A stretch of DNA of 64,000 nt from Lachnospiraceae bacterium. GTDB taxonomy: Bacteria; Bacillota; Clostridia; Lachnospirales; Lachnospiraceae. The first letter of the stretch is position 1, and every line of letters begins with the position of its first letter. Position numbers and translations under genes: made by a program. The stretch spans positions 1 through 64,000 of the forward strand of contig JAFZQH010000032.1 of assembly GCA_017550165.1 (NCBI GenBank). The letters are read 5' to 3'. Below the pieces are notes generated by a model. The model had not been told where the DNA came from. It saw only the letters and a program-made list of their open reading frames with translations, and did no database searches. Shown here in pieces: positions 34,642-42,703 of the stretch.

Positions 34642-35499
34642 ATGTTTAGAGATATATCGGAGGAATATTCCGTTATTTCGAAAAGACCCGGGAAGGTTGT
34701 CCGTATGGAGTATGATGCGCCGACAGAAAGGAAGTATGCCTGTGTATATACTCCATATGGATATGATAGCAGCAAGAAGTACGAGATTATTTATCTGATG
34801 CACGGGGGCGGCGGCAGACAGGAGGATTATTTCGGAGACGATGCCCATGTCACCAGGTTTAAGAAAGCCGTAGACCATCTGATAGAGAACGGGGAGATGA
34901 GACCCATTATCATGGTTTTTCCCACCGTTTATTTATCGAAGCATGACAAGAAGAGTAAAGAAGAATCCTATGATGCGGTGTTTGAGTTTCTCGGAGAGAT
35001 TGAGACCTGTCTTATTCCGAAGGTGGAAACAGAATACTCATCTTATGCAGAATCTGTAGATGAAGCTGGACTAGTGGCATCACGTGATCACAGAGCATTT
35101 GGGGGATTCTCTATGGGAGCAGTCACTACCTGGTATTTGTTTTCGCAGAAACTCAAGTACTTTTCCAAGTTTATCCCCATAAGCGCTGATGCCTGGATAG
35201 TGGAGAGGAAAGGCGGTGCAAGCAGGCCTGTGGAAACAGCCCGGGCTTTGTCCGAAGTAGTCGGAACCCAGGGGTATTCGAAGAAGGATTTCTCGATATA
35301 TGCAGTAACCGGCAGCGAAGACCGTGCAGCAAGAGGACTTGTTCCAATGATGAATGCAATGAAAGATTGTTCGGATGTTTTTGATTTCAGGGATGGAGGT
35401 AATACATCCTTCTTTTTGCATGAGGGCGGAAAGCATGAGATGAAGTACGTAAAGCAGTATCTGTTTAATATATTGCCGATAATATATGGTAAGTGTTAA
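34642..35499 (+). CDS. alpha/beta-hydrolase esterase (CE1/enterochelin-esterase-like)
   Basis: 285 residues, no signal peptide. YTPYGYDSSKKYEIIYLMHGGGGRQEDYF is the start of the esterase D/CE1 fold (oxyanion region), GGFSMGAVTTW carries the nucleophile Ser, and EGGKHEMKYV carries the catalytic His. Such enzymes in rumen and gut Lachnospiraceae act on feruloyl or acetyl xylan esters, but the intracellular location suggests a small soluble ester. Confidence 0.9.
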   Translation: MFRDISEEYSVISKRPGKVVRMEYDAPTERKYACVYTPYGYDSSKKYEIIYLMHGGGGRQEDYFGDDAHVTRFKKAVDHLIENGEMRPIIMVFPTVYLSKHDKKSKEESYDAVFEFLGEIETCLIPKVETEYSSYAESVDEAGLVASRDHRAFGGFSMGAVTTWYLFSQKLKYFSKFIPISADAWIVERKGGASRPVETARALSEVVGTQGYSKKDFSIYAVTGSEDRAARGLVPMMNAMKDCSDVFDFRDGGNTSFFLHEGGKHEMKYVKQYLFNILPIIYGKC

Positions 35500-35519
35500 G
35501 CGAAAAGGAGTAGAAAAAA

Positions 35520-36206
35520 ATGTGCACGAGCATTGTGGTAAACAAAAATAAGACAATAGTCGGGTGGAACCTGGATATAATAGATATGGAGTACAGGATC
35601 CGGCCGACAGAGGAGGGCGTATACATAGAGATAAATGATGCCGTAGAAGGGTGGATGCCCTTGTTCGGAGCAAATGCACGTGGAGATTTCGTCGGAATGC
35701 CAACGTGCTGGCCGACGGATAGAAGAAGTGATCCAAAAGGAGATGAGCCGAACGTGATAATGTTGGACATTGACTTGCTTTTGCAAAAGAAAACCTTGGA
35801 GGAGATCAGGGAGATCGCGGAGGCTAAGCCGATATGCAGTATTCCGGGGCTCACCTTTATGTCCGCCCTGTCCGACAAATCCGGTAATGTCCTTCATATC
35901 GTTCCAGGACAGGGACATACATATTACGAGAAGCCCGCCTATAAGGTTATGACAAATTTTTCACCGTTTAAGATGAATCGTGAGGAACACCCTTGGATGG
36001 GGTGGGACAGGTATCTGAAAGCAGGGAAAATGCTGGAGAACGCAGACGATGATTTTGATGTGGAAGACTGCTTTGATGTATTGAGAGAGGTATCCCAGAC
36101 TGTTTGTCCGACCGAGGTGTCCATGGTATTCGATGTGGCAGAACGAACAGTGTACTGGTGCGAAAAAAGACAATGGGATAACAGGGAGCGGTTCCAGATG
36201 ATCTGA
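35520..36206 (+). CDS. linear amide C-N hydrolase (choloylglycine hydrolase-like Ntn enzyme)
   Basis: 228 residues starting MCTSIVVNKN: after loss of Met, Cys2 is the N-terminal nucleophile typical of bile salt hydrolase, penicillin V acylase and acid ceramidase-like enzymes. GWNLDI and the later NFSPF/NREE segments fit a short version; family members usually have 310-340 residues. The substrate cannot be told. The gene follows the esterase at 20 bp. Confidence 0.8.
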   Translation: MCTSIVVNKNKTIVGWNLDIIDMEYRIRPTEEGVYIEINDAVEGWMPLFGANARGDFVGMPTCWPTDRRSDPKGDEPNVIMLDIDLLLQKKTLEEIREIAEAKPICSIPGLTFMSALSDKSGNVLHIVPGQGHTYYEKPAYKVMTNFSPFKMNREEHPWMGWDRYLKAGKMLENADDDFDVEDCFDVLREVSQTVCPTEVSMVFDVAERTVYWCEKRQWDNRERFQMI

Positions 36207-36281
36207 ACCGGAAGGTGGAGGCAGAAATTGCGACGTTAACGATACAATAATTTAAATATTTAAGAAAAATGTTGCGATAAC

Positions 36282-36323
36282 TTGCAAAATTTGAACACCT
36301 CTTGTATAATTTACGAGAGGTGT
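36282..36323 (+). promoter_or_regulatory. sigma-A promoter with overlapping inverted repeat
   Basis: TTGCAA (36282-36287), 17 bp, TATAAT (36305-36310) drives the ATPase gene. ACACCTCT (36295-36302) and AGAGGTGT (36316-36323) form an inverted repeat around the -10 box, a likely operator; the right arm also holds the ribosome site. Confidence 0.75.
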
Positions 36324-36328
36324 TTTAT

Positions 36329-37561
36329 ATGAAATTGTTTAGAAGAGAAAAGTATATTTCACGGATCAGACCCTTTTTTCAGGATACTGAAATAATCAAG
36401 GTTATATCGGGAATACGCCGTTCCGGGAAGTCAAGCTTGATGCAAACTATTGCGGAGGAATTGGTAGAACAGGGTGTGAGTGAAAAGAATATACTCTTTT
36501 ACAACCTTGATAAATACGGATATAAAAACATAAAGACTTCGGAAGCGTTGGAAGAATTGCTTTTTGGCAGCGAACGCTGCGAGGGAATAAAGTATGTATT
36601 TATTGATGAAATACAGAATGTTGAAGGCTTTGAGCCTGTGTTGGAAGAGCTTCGATTGGAAGGGGAATACTCTATTTTCATTACGGGATCCAATTCTTAC
36701 CTGCTAAGCGGCGAATTGGCGACTAAGCTTACGGGACGCTATATAGAATTCGAGATTCAGACGCTTGGGTTTGATGAGTATGAAGCTATGAAAACATTCT
36801 ACGGAAAGATAATTGACACAGATATACTGAGGGAATTTGACGCATATCTGCTTAGTGGCGGTTTCCCCAAAGCATTGTTTTATGATGAACTGTCGGAAAA
36901 ACAGTTATATGTAAAAACAGTTCTTGAAGACATCTTCAACAAGGACATAAAAGGACGGGTCAAGATCAAGAACGTAGAGGCTTTTAATATTGTGCGGAAC
37001 TATGTGATCAATAATTTTGGCTCGACCGTAAGTATCAGTAATATATGTGATGATTTGAAAAAAACAGGAATAGCGATCACTCGTCCTACGATTACCAGAT
37101 ATATTCAGGCGCTGTGTGATGCAAAGATCATCAGTGAATGTACCCGGTTTGATATGAAATCCAGGCGTGCCATGAAGAATGAAAAAAAGTATTATCTGGC
37201 CGATCTTGGGATTTACTATTCGACCAATACCGATAACCGGATCAACTACGGACCGGTGCTTGAAAATGTAGTTTATCAATATGCCAGGTCCATGGGATAT
37301 ATGGTGAGCATTGGGAAAATCGGCAACCTGGAATGTGACTTTGTCCTGCGAAGTGTACAGAATGAATATGCTTATGTGCAGGTGGCGTTGACAATCATGG
37401 ACAGCAAAAAAACGGAAGATAGAGAATACAGACCTCTTGAAAGCATAGCAGACGGATATCCGAAATATCTGGTTACTCGAAGAGATCTGACACAAAAAAG
37501 GAATGGGATCAAACATGTAGATATAATAGATTTTGTCCTTAATGGAAGATTATTTGATTGA
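36329..37561 (+). CDS. ATP-binding protein, AAA_14/DUF4143 family
   Basis: 410 residues from ATG 36329. AAA+ ATPase N-terminal half: Walker A GIRRSGKSSLMQ, Walker B YVFIDEIQNV, sensor FITGSNSYLL, then DUF4143 C-terminal part (RPTITRYIQALCDAKII, KKYYLADLGIYYS, NLECDFVLR). The final D-x-V-L-R segment is nuclease-like. These orphan ATPases are scattered among anaerobes; the role is unknown. It has its own promoter with an inverted repeat. Confidence 0.92.
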   Translation: MKLFRREKYISRIRPFFQDTEIIKVISGIRRSGKSSLMQTIAEELVEQGVSEKNILFYNLDKYGYKNIKTSEALEELLFGSERCEGIKYVFIDEIQNVEGFEPVLEELRLEGEYSIFITGSNSYLLSGELATKLTGRYIEFEIQTLGFDEYEAMKTFYGKIIDTDILREFDAYLLSGGFPKALFYDELSEKQLYVKTVLEDIFNKDIKGRVKIKNVEAFNIVRNYVINNFGSTVSISNICDDLKKTGIAITRPTITRYIQALCDAKIISECTRFDMKSRRAMKNEKKYYLADLGIYYSTNTDNRINYGPVLENVVYQYARSMGYMVSIGKIGNLECDFVLRSVQNEYAYVQVALTIMDSKKTEDREYRPLESIADGYPKYLVTRRDLTQKRNGIKHVDIIDFVLNGRLFD

Positions 37562-37567
37562 TCGAGG

Positions 37568-37708
37568 ATGAGACCGATATTATTGCTCATCCTGCCCCTG
37601 ACATTAACAATGATCGATCTGCAATACAGTGGAGCGATTGTTTGTGCCGTGGCGACATTCGTGGCGATACAGGAGGGACACATTATCAGAACGGGAACGG
37701 AGGAGTAA
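37568..37708 (+). CDS. small hydrophobic membrane protein (46 aa)
   Basis: An ATG directly after the ATPase stop opens a 46-codon frame: a hydrophobic start (MRPILLLILPLTLT), a second hydrophobic stretch (GAIVCAVATFVAIQ) and a polar end (EGHIIRTGTEE). Two membrane helices are likely. GAGG is very close to the ATG. No family recognised with confidence; the composition argues against chance. Confidence 0.5.
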   Translation: MRPILLLILPLTLTMIDLQYSGAIVCAVATFVAIQEGHIIRTGTEE

Positions 37709-37710
37709 AA

Positions 37711-38538
37711 ATGGGAATAAAAGAGCTGATCAGGACCGAACTTCAGGAACTGTTTAAAGGTTGTGAGGGTAACCGGATACCCGAAGAGGGTGCGCTGAAA
37801 GGCTGTGCCGGGCTGGAGATATACGACTCTCCCCTGATCGGATTTGCTGATGCTGCTGATCCGTTATTCGAAGAGTTTAAAAAGAAAGAGATTATCGGGG
37901 AGCCCTACAGAAGTCCAAAAGAGTGGCTGCCCGGGGCAGAGACGGTCATATCAATTTTTCTGCCCTATACCGAACAGGTCAGAAAGAGTAATCGGGGTAA
38001 TCCGGAGAGAACCTCTAACGGGTGGCTTCATGCCAGAGTGGAGGGGCATGAACTGTTGAATGCCTACATTAAAAAGGTTGTAGGATATTTTAAAGATAAG
38101 AGCCTTGATTGCATTGCGCCGTTACTTGATCCGGGATTCAAGGTCCAATTCCATGAGGGTACCCATCATGGAGCAGAGGGAATAAGTGCTGCCAGCTCCT
38201 GGTCCGAGAGACATGCAGCATATGTTTGTGGCCTTGGAACTTTCAGCCTGACACGAAGTCTTATAACGAAGAAGGGAGCGGCCGGAAGATATGGAAGCGT
38301 CATTATAGGGGCAAAATATGACCCTGATGAGCGGACATATACGGGCTTATACGATCATTGCATACGGTGCGGAGCATGCATTTCCAGATGTCCGGTAAAC
38401 GCGATATCTCTTGAGCGGGGAAAAAACCAGAAAAAGTGCTTTGAATGGGTCGAAAAACACACAAAGGTTGAATTTGCTCCGCGATACGGCTGCGGAAAGT
38501 GCCAGACCGGAGTACCTTGCGAGGCCGGAATACCATAA
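37711..38538 (+). CDS. QueG-like 4Fe-4S protein (epoxyqueuosine reductase family)
   Basis: 275 residues from ATG 37711 (AGGAG upstream). The body resembles the cobalamin-binding reductase fold of QueG, and it ends with one ferredoxin motif CIRCGACISRCP and a loose cluster (CGKCQTGVPC). True QueG has two full 4Fe-4S motifs and HEAT repeats after them; this form is shorter and is common in anaerobes with other, unproven redox roles. Its stop codon lies inside a stub of another gene (38532-38564). Confidence 0.8.
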   Translation: MGIKELIRTELQELFKGCEGNRIPEEGALKGCAGLEIYDSPLIGFADAADPLFEEFKKKEIIGEPYRSPKEWLPGAETVISIFLPYTEQVRKSNRGNPERTSNGWLHARVEGHELLNAYIKKVVGYFKDKSLDCIAPLLDPGFKVQFHEGTHHGAEGISAASSWSERHAAYVCGLGTFSLTRSLITKKGAAGRYGSVIIGAKYDPDERTYTGLYDHCIRCGACISRCPVNAISLERGKNQKKCFEWVEKHTKVEFAPRYGCGKCQTGVPCEAGIP

Positions 38539-38564
38539 TCAGACATCCGATCAGGAGGGGATAA
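38532..38564 (+). pseudogene. stub of a GyrI-like gene tail
   Basis: In a frame different from the QueG-like gene the sequence reads TIIRHPIRRG and stop, matching the end TVIRHPIKKG of the GyrI-like gene at 41398-42030 (19 of the first 20 bases equal to 41998-42017). The QueG-like stop codon lies in this stub. Confidence 0.6.
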
Positions 38565-38565
38565 A

Positions 38566-38928
38566 ATGAAACTTAAAAACACGCTGATAGTTGTTAAAGA
38601 TATTGAAAGAGCCAGGAAGTATTATCACGACCTGTTCGGGCTGGAAATGATCCTGGATAATGATGGGAATATGATCCTGACCGAGGGACTTGTTCTGCAG
38701 GAGGAAAGGTACTGGAAGGACTTTCTGGGAAAGGAGATCCTTCCGGAGAATAATGCTTCGGAGCTGTACTTTGAAGAGAAGGACATAGAAGGATTTGTAG
38801 ACAGGCTGGAGAAGTGTTATCCCGAGGTTAAGTATGTGAACAGACTAATGACTCATAGTTGGGGACAGAAGGTTGTTCGCTTTTATGACCCGGATGGAAA
38901 TCTGATAGAGGTGGGGACACCGGTATGA
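38566..38928 (+). CDS. VOC family (glyoxalase-like) protein
   Basis: 120 residues, one vicinal-oxygen-chelate unit pair: LKNTLIVVKDIERARKYYHDLFG at the start and FYDPDGNLIEVGTPV at the end, with a metal-binding Glu. Members include fosfomycin-resistance and glyoxalase enzymes; no specific one can be chosen. AGGAGG precedes the ATG. Its stop overlaps the start of the next gene (ATGA), so both are translated together. Confidence 0.88.
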   Translation: MKLKNTLIVVKDIERARKYYHDLFGLEMILDNDGNMILTEGLVLQEERYWKDFLGKEILPENNASELYFEEKDIEGFVDRLEKCYPEVKYVNRLMTHSWGQKVVRFYDPDGNLIEVGTPV

Positions 38929-39398
38929 AGAAAGAAGAAAAGACAAATGTAATGAGGGTTCTTGACAGTAAAAAGATTGCTTACAAGAGCCACTCCTACA
39001 CCCCGGATGCGACAATGAGCGGGGAAGATATTGCCGGAATACTTGGGGAGGATCCCGAGAAAGTGTTTAAGACCCTCGTAACGCAAGGAAAATCGGGAGC
39101 ATACTATGTATTTGTGATCCCCGTGGGAGAAGAACTGGACCTGAAGAAAGCGGCCAAGGCTTCGGGAGAGAAGGCTATCAGCATGATCAAACAAAAGGAA
39201 CTTCTTCCCTTAACCGGCTACGTTCACGGAGGATGCTCACCTATTGGGATGAAGAAGCCGTTTCCGACCTTTATTCACGATACGGCGTCGGGTCTTGATA
39301 AAATCTTCGTAAGTGCGGGGAAAGTCGGATATCAGATAGAGCTTCAACCAAATGTGCTGATAAGCGTGGCCGGGTGTACTTTGGCAGATATAGTGTGA
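38925..39398 (+). CDS. ybaK: YbaK-type Cys-tRNA(Pro) deacylase
   Basis: 157 residues, the usual length of YbaK/EbsC. Motifs: YTPDATMSGEDIAGILG, VFKTLVTQGK (catalytic Lys), GYVHGGCSPIGMKK and LISVAGCTLADI. It hydrolyses Cys mischarged on tRNA-Pro. It starts within the VOC gene end. The first 10 codons, together with the VOC tail, are copied at 44521-44564. Confidence 0.93.
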   Translation: MKKEEKTNVMRVLDSKKIAYKSHSYTPDATMSGEDIAGILGEDPEKVFKTLVTQGKSGAYYVFVIPVGEELDLKKAAKASGEKAISMIKQKELLPLTGYVHGGCSPIGMKKPFPTFIHDTASGLDKIFVSAGKVGYQIELQPNVLISVAGCTLADIV

Positions 39399-39455
39399 GA
39401 AGATGTTAGAAATATGCCAGACTAACGTTATATACGATGAACGAGGTGTTATAGG

Positions 39456-39518
39456 ATGACAAATACACAGGCGTGGGACTATGCTGTTGGAATGAAATTG
39501 GGGAATAAGCATGATTAA
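39456..39518 (+). CDS. 20-codon reading frame upstream of the second deacylase
   Basis: ATG after a GAGGTG stretch gives MTNTQAWDYAVGMKLGNKHD and a stop that overlaps the next start (39511). It may serve for translational coupling or be the head of a lost gene. Weak. Confidence 0.25.
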   Translation: MTNTQAWDYAVGMKLGNKHD

Positions 39519-39990
39519 TGAAAAGGTATACAACCACCTTAAGGAAAAAGGATTTGGGGATAGAATTTCAGAGCATTCTGATACAATTGATACAGTGAAA
39601 CATGCGGCTCAGCAGATAGGATGCAGCGAGGCTGAGATCGCCAAAACGCTGTCATTTATCGTTGAGGATAAGCCGGTAATTGTGGTAATGGCAGGAGATG
39701 GACGTGTGAACAGCTCGAAGTTCAAGGCGCAGTTTCACACAAAGCCCGGCATGGTCCCGAGGGATCGGGTTGAGGAACTGATAGGGTTCCTTCCCGGAGG
39801 GGTATGTCCGTTTGGTGTAGATAAGAGTATCTCCATATGGCTGGATATTTCCATGAAAAGGTTCGAGTATGTTCATCCGGCAGCAGGAAATGAGTATTCA
39901 TCGGTAAAATTGACACCGGAGGAATTGGAGAGTGTGTCAGAAGCCGTAGGTTGGTGTGATGTCTGCAAGGGATGGGAAGAGGAGGAATAA
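39511..39990 (+). CDS. YbaK/ProX-type aminoacyl-tRNA deacylase
   Basis: 159 residues with the YbaK fold: EIAKTLSFIV (catalytic Lys), PGMVPRDRVEELIGFLPGGVCPFG and FEYVHPAAGNEYSSVKLTPEEL. It is a different branch from the first YbaK here, nearer to PrdX/ProX free-standing editing domains. Two editing deacylases within 1 kb is a notable arrangement. The flavodoxin gene follows at 3 bp. Confidence 0.88.
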   Translation: MINEKVYNHLKEKGFGDRISEHSDTIDTVKHAAQQIGCSEAEIAKTLSFIVEDKPVIVVMAGDGRVNSSKFKAQFHTKPGMVPRDRVEELIGFLPGGVCPFGVDKSISIWLDISMKRFEYVHPAAGNEYSSVKLTPEELESVSEAVGWCDVCKGWEEEE

Positions 39991-39993
39991 AAG

Positions 39994-40470
39994 ATGAGCA
40001 AAGTATTAGTAGCGTATTTCAGTGCCAGCGGAGTGACCGCAAAAGTCGCAGAAAGACTGGCCGGAGTAGTTGAGGCAGATTTGTATGAAATAAAGCCGGA
40101 GAAGCCCTATACAAGTGCAGATCTAAACTGGAGAGATAAACAAAGCAGGAGCAGCGTTGAGATGAACGATAGAGGGTTCAGGCCGGCAATCGGAAACAAA
40201 GCCCCGAACATGGAGCAGTATGAAACAGTATTTGTCGGGTTTCCGGTGTGGTGGTATCGAGAACCTTCCATAATCGACACTTTTATGGAAGCATATAGCT
40301 TTGACGGAAAGACAGTGATCCCATTCTGTACATCCGGCGGAAGTGGAATCGGTGATTCGGTTAAGAACATTCAGGCGCTTGCAAAGAATGCAAGGGTGGT
40401 AGAAGGTAAGCGGTTCGAAAGCGGGGTATCTGTTGACGAACTTAGGACATGGACGAAAGAAGTAATGTAA
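39994..40470 (+). CDS. flavodoxin
   Basis: 158 residues. VLVAYFSASGVTAKVAERLA is the FMN-phosphate loop, FVGFPVWWYREPSIID and FCTSGGSGIGDS are the two ring-contact loops. This is the long single-domain type found alone in Lachnospiraceae, probably a reductase partner rather than a photosynthetic-type flavodoxin. AGGAGG overlaps the end of the deacylase gene. Confidence 0.92.
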   Translation: MSKVLVAYFSASGVTAKVAERLAGVVEADLYEIKPEKPYTSADLNWRDKQSRSSVEMNDRGFRPAIGNKAPNMEQYETVFVGFPVWWYREPSIIDTFMEAYSFDGKTVIPFCTSGGSGIGDSVKNIQALAKNARVVEGKRFESGVSVDELRTWTKEVM

Positions 40471-40506
40471 TCATCGATAAAAAGAGAAACATGATCAAAA
40501 AAGCTA

Positions 40507-40537
40507 TTGACTCTCACATTATGGTAGGGATTAAGTT
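40507..40537 (+). promoter_or_regulatory. MerR-type promoter with 19-bp spacer
   Basis: TTGACT (40507-40512), a 19-bp spacer containing CTCAC...GTAGGGA, then TAAGTT (40532-40537). A 19-bp spacer holding a dyad is diagnostic of MerR-family activation, and the next gene is a MerR regulator, so autoregulation is likely. Confidence 0.65.
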
Positions 40538-40581
40538 AGTGGTGAGCTCAAAAGAAACATACATCCATGGAGGTAGAATTT

Positions 40582-41385
40582 ATGCTGAAAATAGGTGATT
40601 TTTCAAAACTATCCAGAGTAAGCATCAGGATGCTCCGCCACTACGATGATATCGGTTTGCTTAAACCGGCAGAGATCGATGATTTCACAGGATATCGCTA
40701 TTATCGAGAGGATCAGTTATTCATAGTTGCAAGGATCACGGCACTGAAGGACATGGGTTTTGCCCTGGCAGATATAGTTAGAATTCTTGAAATCTATGAT
40801 GATAAAGAAAAAATCGAAGGCTTTCTTGTGACCAGACAAAATGAGCTGGCGCAGCAGGCCAAAGATACGGAGTATAAGCTGATGCTTCTGGATACAGCCC
40901 GAAAGAGGCTGAGAAAGGAGCAAAGAATGAGTTTTGATGTAACCGTAAAAACAATACCTGAGAGATACGCAGCAACCGTACATATGGTGGTTCCACATTA
41001 TGAGGATGAGGGAATGGCATGGAGTATGCTGAGGGAAACCAAAGAGCCTTTAGTACCTGCGGATCCCTGTTATGCAGTTGCAGAGTTTCTTGATGACGAG
41101 TACAAGGAAGAAAACGTTGATATCATCGTATCTATGAATGTGAAAGGAAAGTATCAGGATACGGAACATGTGAAGTTTAAGGATCTTCCGGCAACGAAGG
41201 TGGCCAGTTGTATCGTAAAGGGCAGCTATGATCAGATGGTAGATGCCTATGCAGCCGTAGTCTCATGGATCAACGAAAATGAATATAAGATGGACGGGCA
41301 CATGTTCAATATCTATCACGTAAGCCCTGCACAGACACAGAATCCTGAGGAGTACGTAACGGAAGTTTGTTTTCCTGTTGAGTAA
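40582..41385 (+). CDS. MerR regulator with GyrI-like effector domain
   Basis: 267 residues from ATG 40582, 7 bases after GGAGG (an ATG five codons earlier overlaps the ribosome site). N-terminal MerR DNA-binding domain (MLKIGDFSKLSRVSIRMLRHYDDIGLL, shortened), helical linker, and a C-terminal GyrI-like ligand-binding domain (residues about 115-265). It belongs to the BmrR/BltR-like class that senses hydrophobic cations or drugs. It probably activates its own operon including the next gene. Confidence 0.92.
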   Translation: MLKIGDFSKLSRVSIRMLRHYDDIGLLKPAEIDDFTGYRYYREDQLFIVARITALKDMGFALADIVRILEIYDDKEKIEGFLVTRQNELAQQAKDTEYKLMLLDTARKRLRKEQRMSFDVTVKTIPERYAATVHMVVPHYEDEGMAWSMLRETKEPLVPADPCYAVAEFLDDEYKEENVDIIVSMNVKGKYQDTEHVKFKDLPATKVASCIVKGSYDQMVDAYAAVVSWINENEYKMDGHMFNIYHVSPAQTQNPEEYVTEVCFPVE

Positions 41386-41397
41386 GGGGAAAGAATC

Positions 41398-42030
41398 ATG
41401 GCTTTTGATTTTAAGAAAGAATACAAAGAGCTCTATATGCCTAAAAACATGCCTGAGATTGTAGAGGTTCCTTCGGCTAATTATATTGCTGTTCGAGGCA
41501 AAGGAGACCCCAATGAGGAAGGCGGGGCATATCAGCAGGCAATAGGAGTTTTATATGCCATTGCGTATACGATAAAAATGAGCTATAAGACCGATCATCA
41601 TATCGAAGGGTTTTATGAATATGTCGTGCCGCCGTTGGAAGGGTTTTGGTGGCAAGACAATAAAGATGGCGTAGATTATTCAGACAAAGGAGCATTTAAC
41701 TGGATCTCGGTTATTCGTTTACCGGATTTTGTAACAGAGAAAGACTTTGAATGGGCGGTGCAAACTGCAACGAAGAAAAAGAATCTGGACTGTTCAATTG
41801 CGGAATTCCTGACAATAGATGAAGGGCTTTGTGTTCAGATCATGCACTTGGGAGCGTTTGATGATGAGCCTGCAACGGTGAAGATCATGGATGATTATAT
41901 TCACGAGAACGGCTACGTTAATGATATAAATGATAGAAGACTTCACCATGAGATATATATGTCAGATGCGAGAAAAATCGCTCCCGAAAAGTGGAAAACC
42001 GTAATCAGACATCCGATAAAGAAAGGATAG
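41398..42030 (+). CDS. stand-alone GyrI-like small-molecule-binding protein
   Basis: 210 residues, with KKEYKELYMPKNMPEIVEVPSANYIAVRGKGDP, split as KEYKELYMP and VPSANYIAVRGKGDP, which is the usual start of this family, and PLEGFWW and IRHPIKKG near the end. GyrI-like proteins bind, and some hydrolyse, toxic small molecules. Being 12 bp behind the MerR gene it is probably induced by the same compound. Confidence 0.9.
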   Translation: MAFDFKKEYKELYMPKNMPEIVEVPSANYIAVRGKGDPNEEGGAYQQAIGVLYAIAYTIKMSYKTDHHIEGFYEYVVPPLEGFWWQDNKDGVDYSDKGAFNWISVIRLPDFVTEKDFEWAVQTATKKKNLDCSIAEFLTIDEGLCVQIMHLGAFDDEPATVKIMDDYIHENGYVNDINDRRLHHEIYMSDARKIAPEKWKTVIRHPIKKG

Positions 42031-42080
42031 CAGCTAAGTATTTCATAATATAGTCAATTTTAAAGTAGATTTATTAAGCA

Positions 42081-42527
42081 ATGATAGTAATCAAAACTTC
42101 TATTTTTCCGGCATCAAAGGATGAGGTGTTTAACAAATTGCAGAAGCAAAAACTTTTACAGTATATAGCCTGGCCATATGCAACATTTACGCCGGTGGGC
42201 GAAAAGATCTCTGTGTGGAAGGCCGGGACAAGCTCTGCATATAAGTTCAGGCTTTTTGGTATCATACCCTTTGGAACTCATAAGATAGATGTCATCAGCT
42301 TTGATAAGGATGATGGCATCTATACGCATGAAGGAAACGAAAATGTTCCGACATGGAATCACAGGATTGTTTTAGAGGACATTTCACCGGATCAATGTCT
42401 ATACTCTGATGTTGTTGAGATAGAAGCGGGTTGGAAGACGATATTCGTTTATTTATGGGCAAATTGTTTTTATGCACACAGGCAGAGAAAGTGGATCAGA
42501 CTACTGAGCAAAAGAACGAAAAGCTGA
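42081..42527 (+). CDS. SRPBCC-like ligand-binding protein
   Basis: 148 residues. The alternating hydrophobic start VIKTSIFPASKDEVFNKLQK and the FGIIPFGTHKIDV / ILEDISPDQCLYSD-type strands are those of START/SRPBCC lipid- or small-molecule-binding proteins. No ribosome site is clear (TTATTAAGC ahead of ATG). Function unknown. Confidence 0.7.
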   Translation: MIVIKTSIFPASKDEVFNKLQKQKLLQYIAWPYATFTPVGEKISVWKAGTSSAYKFRLFGIIPFGTHKIDVISFDKDDGIYTHEGNENVPTWNHRIVLEDISPDQCLYSDVVEIEAGWKTIFVYLWANCFYAHRQRKWIRLLSKRTKS

Positions 42528-42544
42528 TTTGGAGAGAGGATATT

Positions 42545-42664
42545 ATGCCTACAGTCAGGGAAAACGGATTTGAGGGAGAACTATATACCGGTAGAGAATA
42601 TAAAGGCTCCGATACTGCTATTATCGGGATGAACAGAGAGATAGATGAACAAACAGAAATGTGA
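42545..42664 (+). pseudogene. short frame, probable head of a lost hydrolase
   Basis: 39 codons from ATG 42545 with a ribosome site GAGAGG upstream: MPTVRENGFEGELY.G.EYKGSDTAIIG resembles the N-terminal strands of acyl-CoA thioesterase-type alpha/beta hydrolases and then stops. The body is missing. Recognition is weak. Confidence 0.35.
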
Positions 42665-42703
42665 TAAAGTATTGATATGGGAATATGAAAGGAGGAACTG
42701 ATC

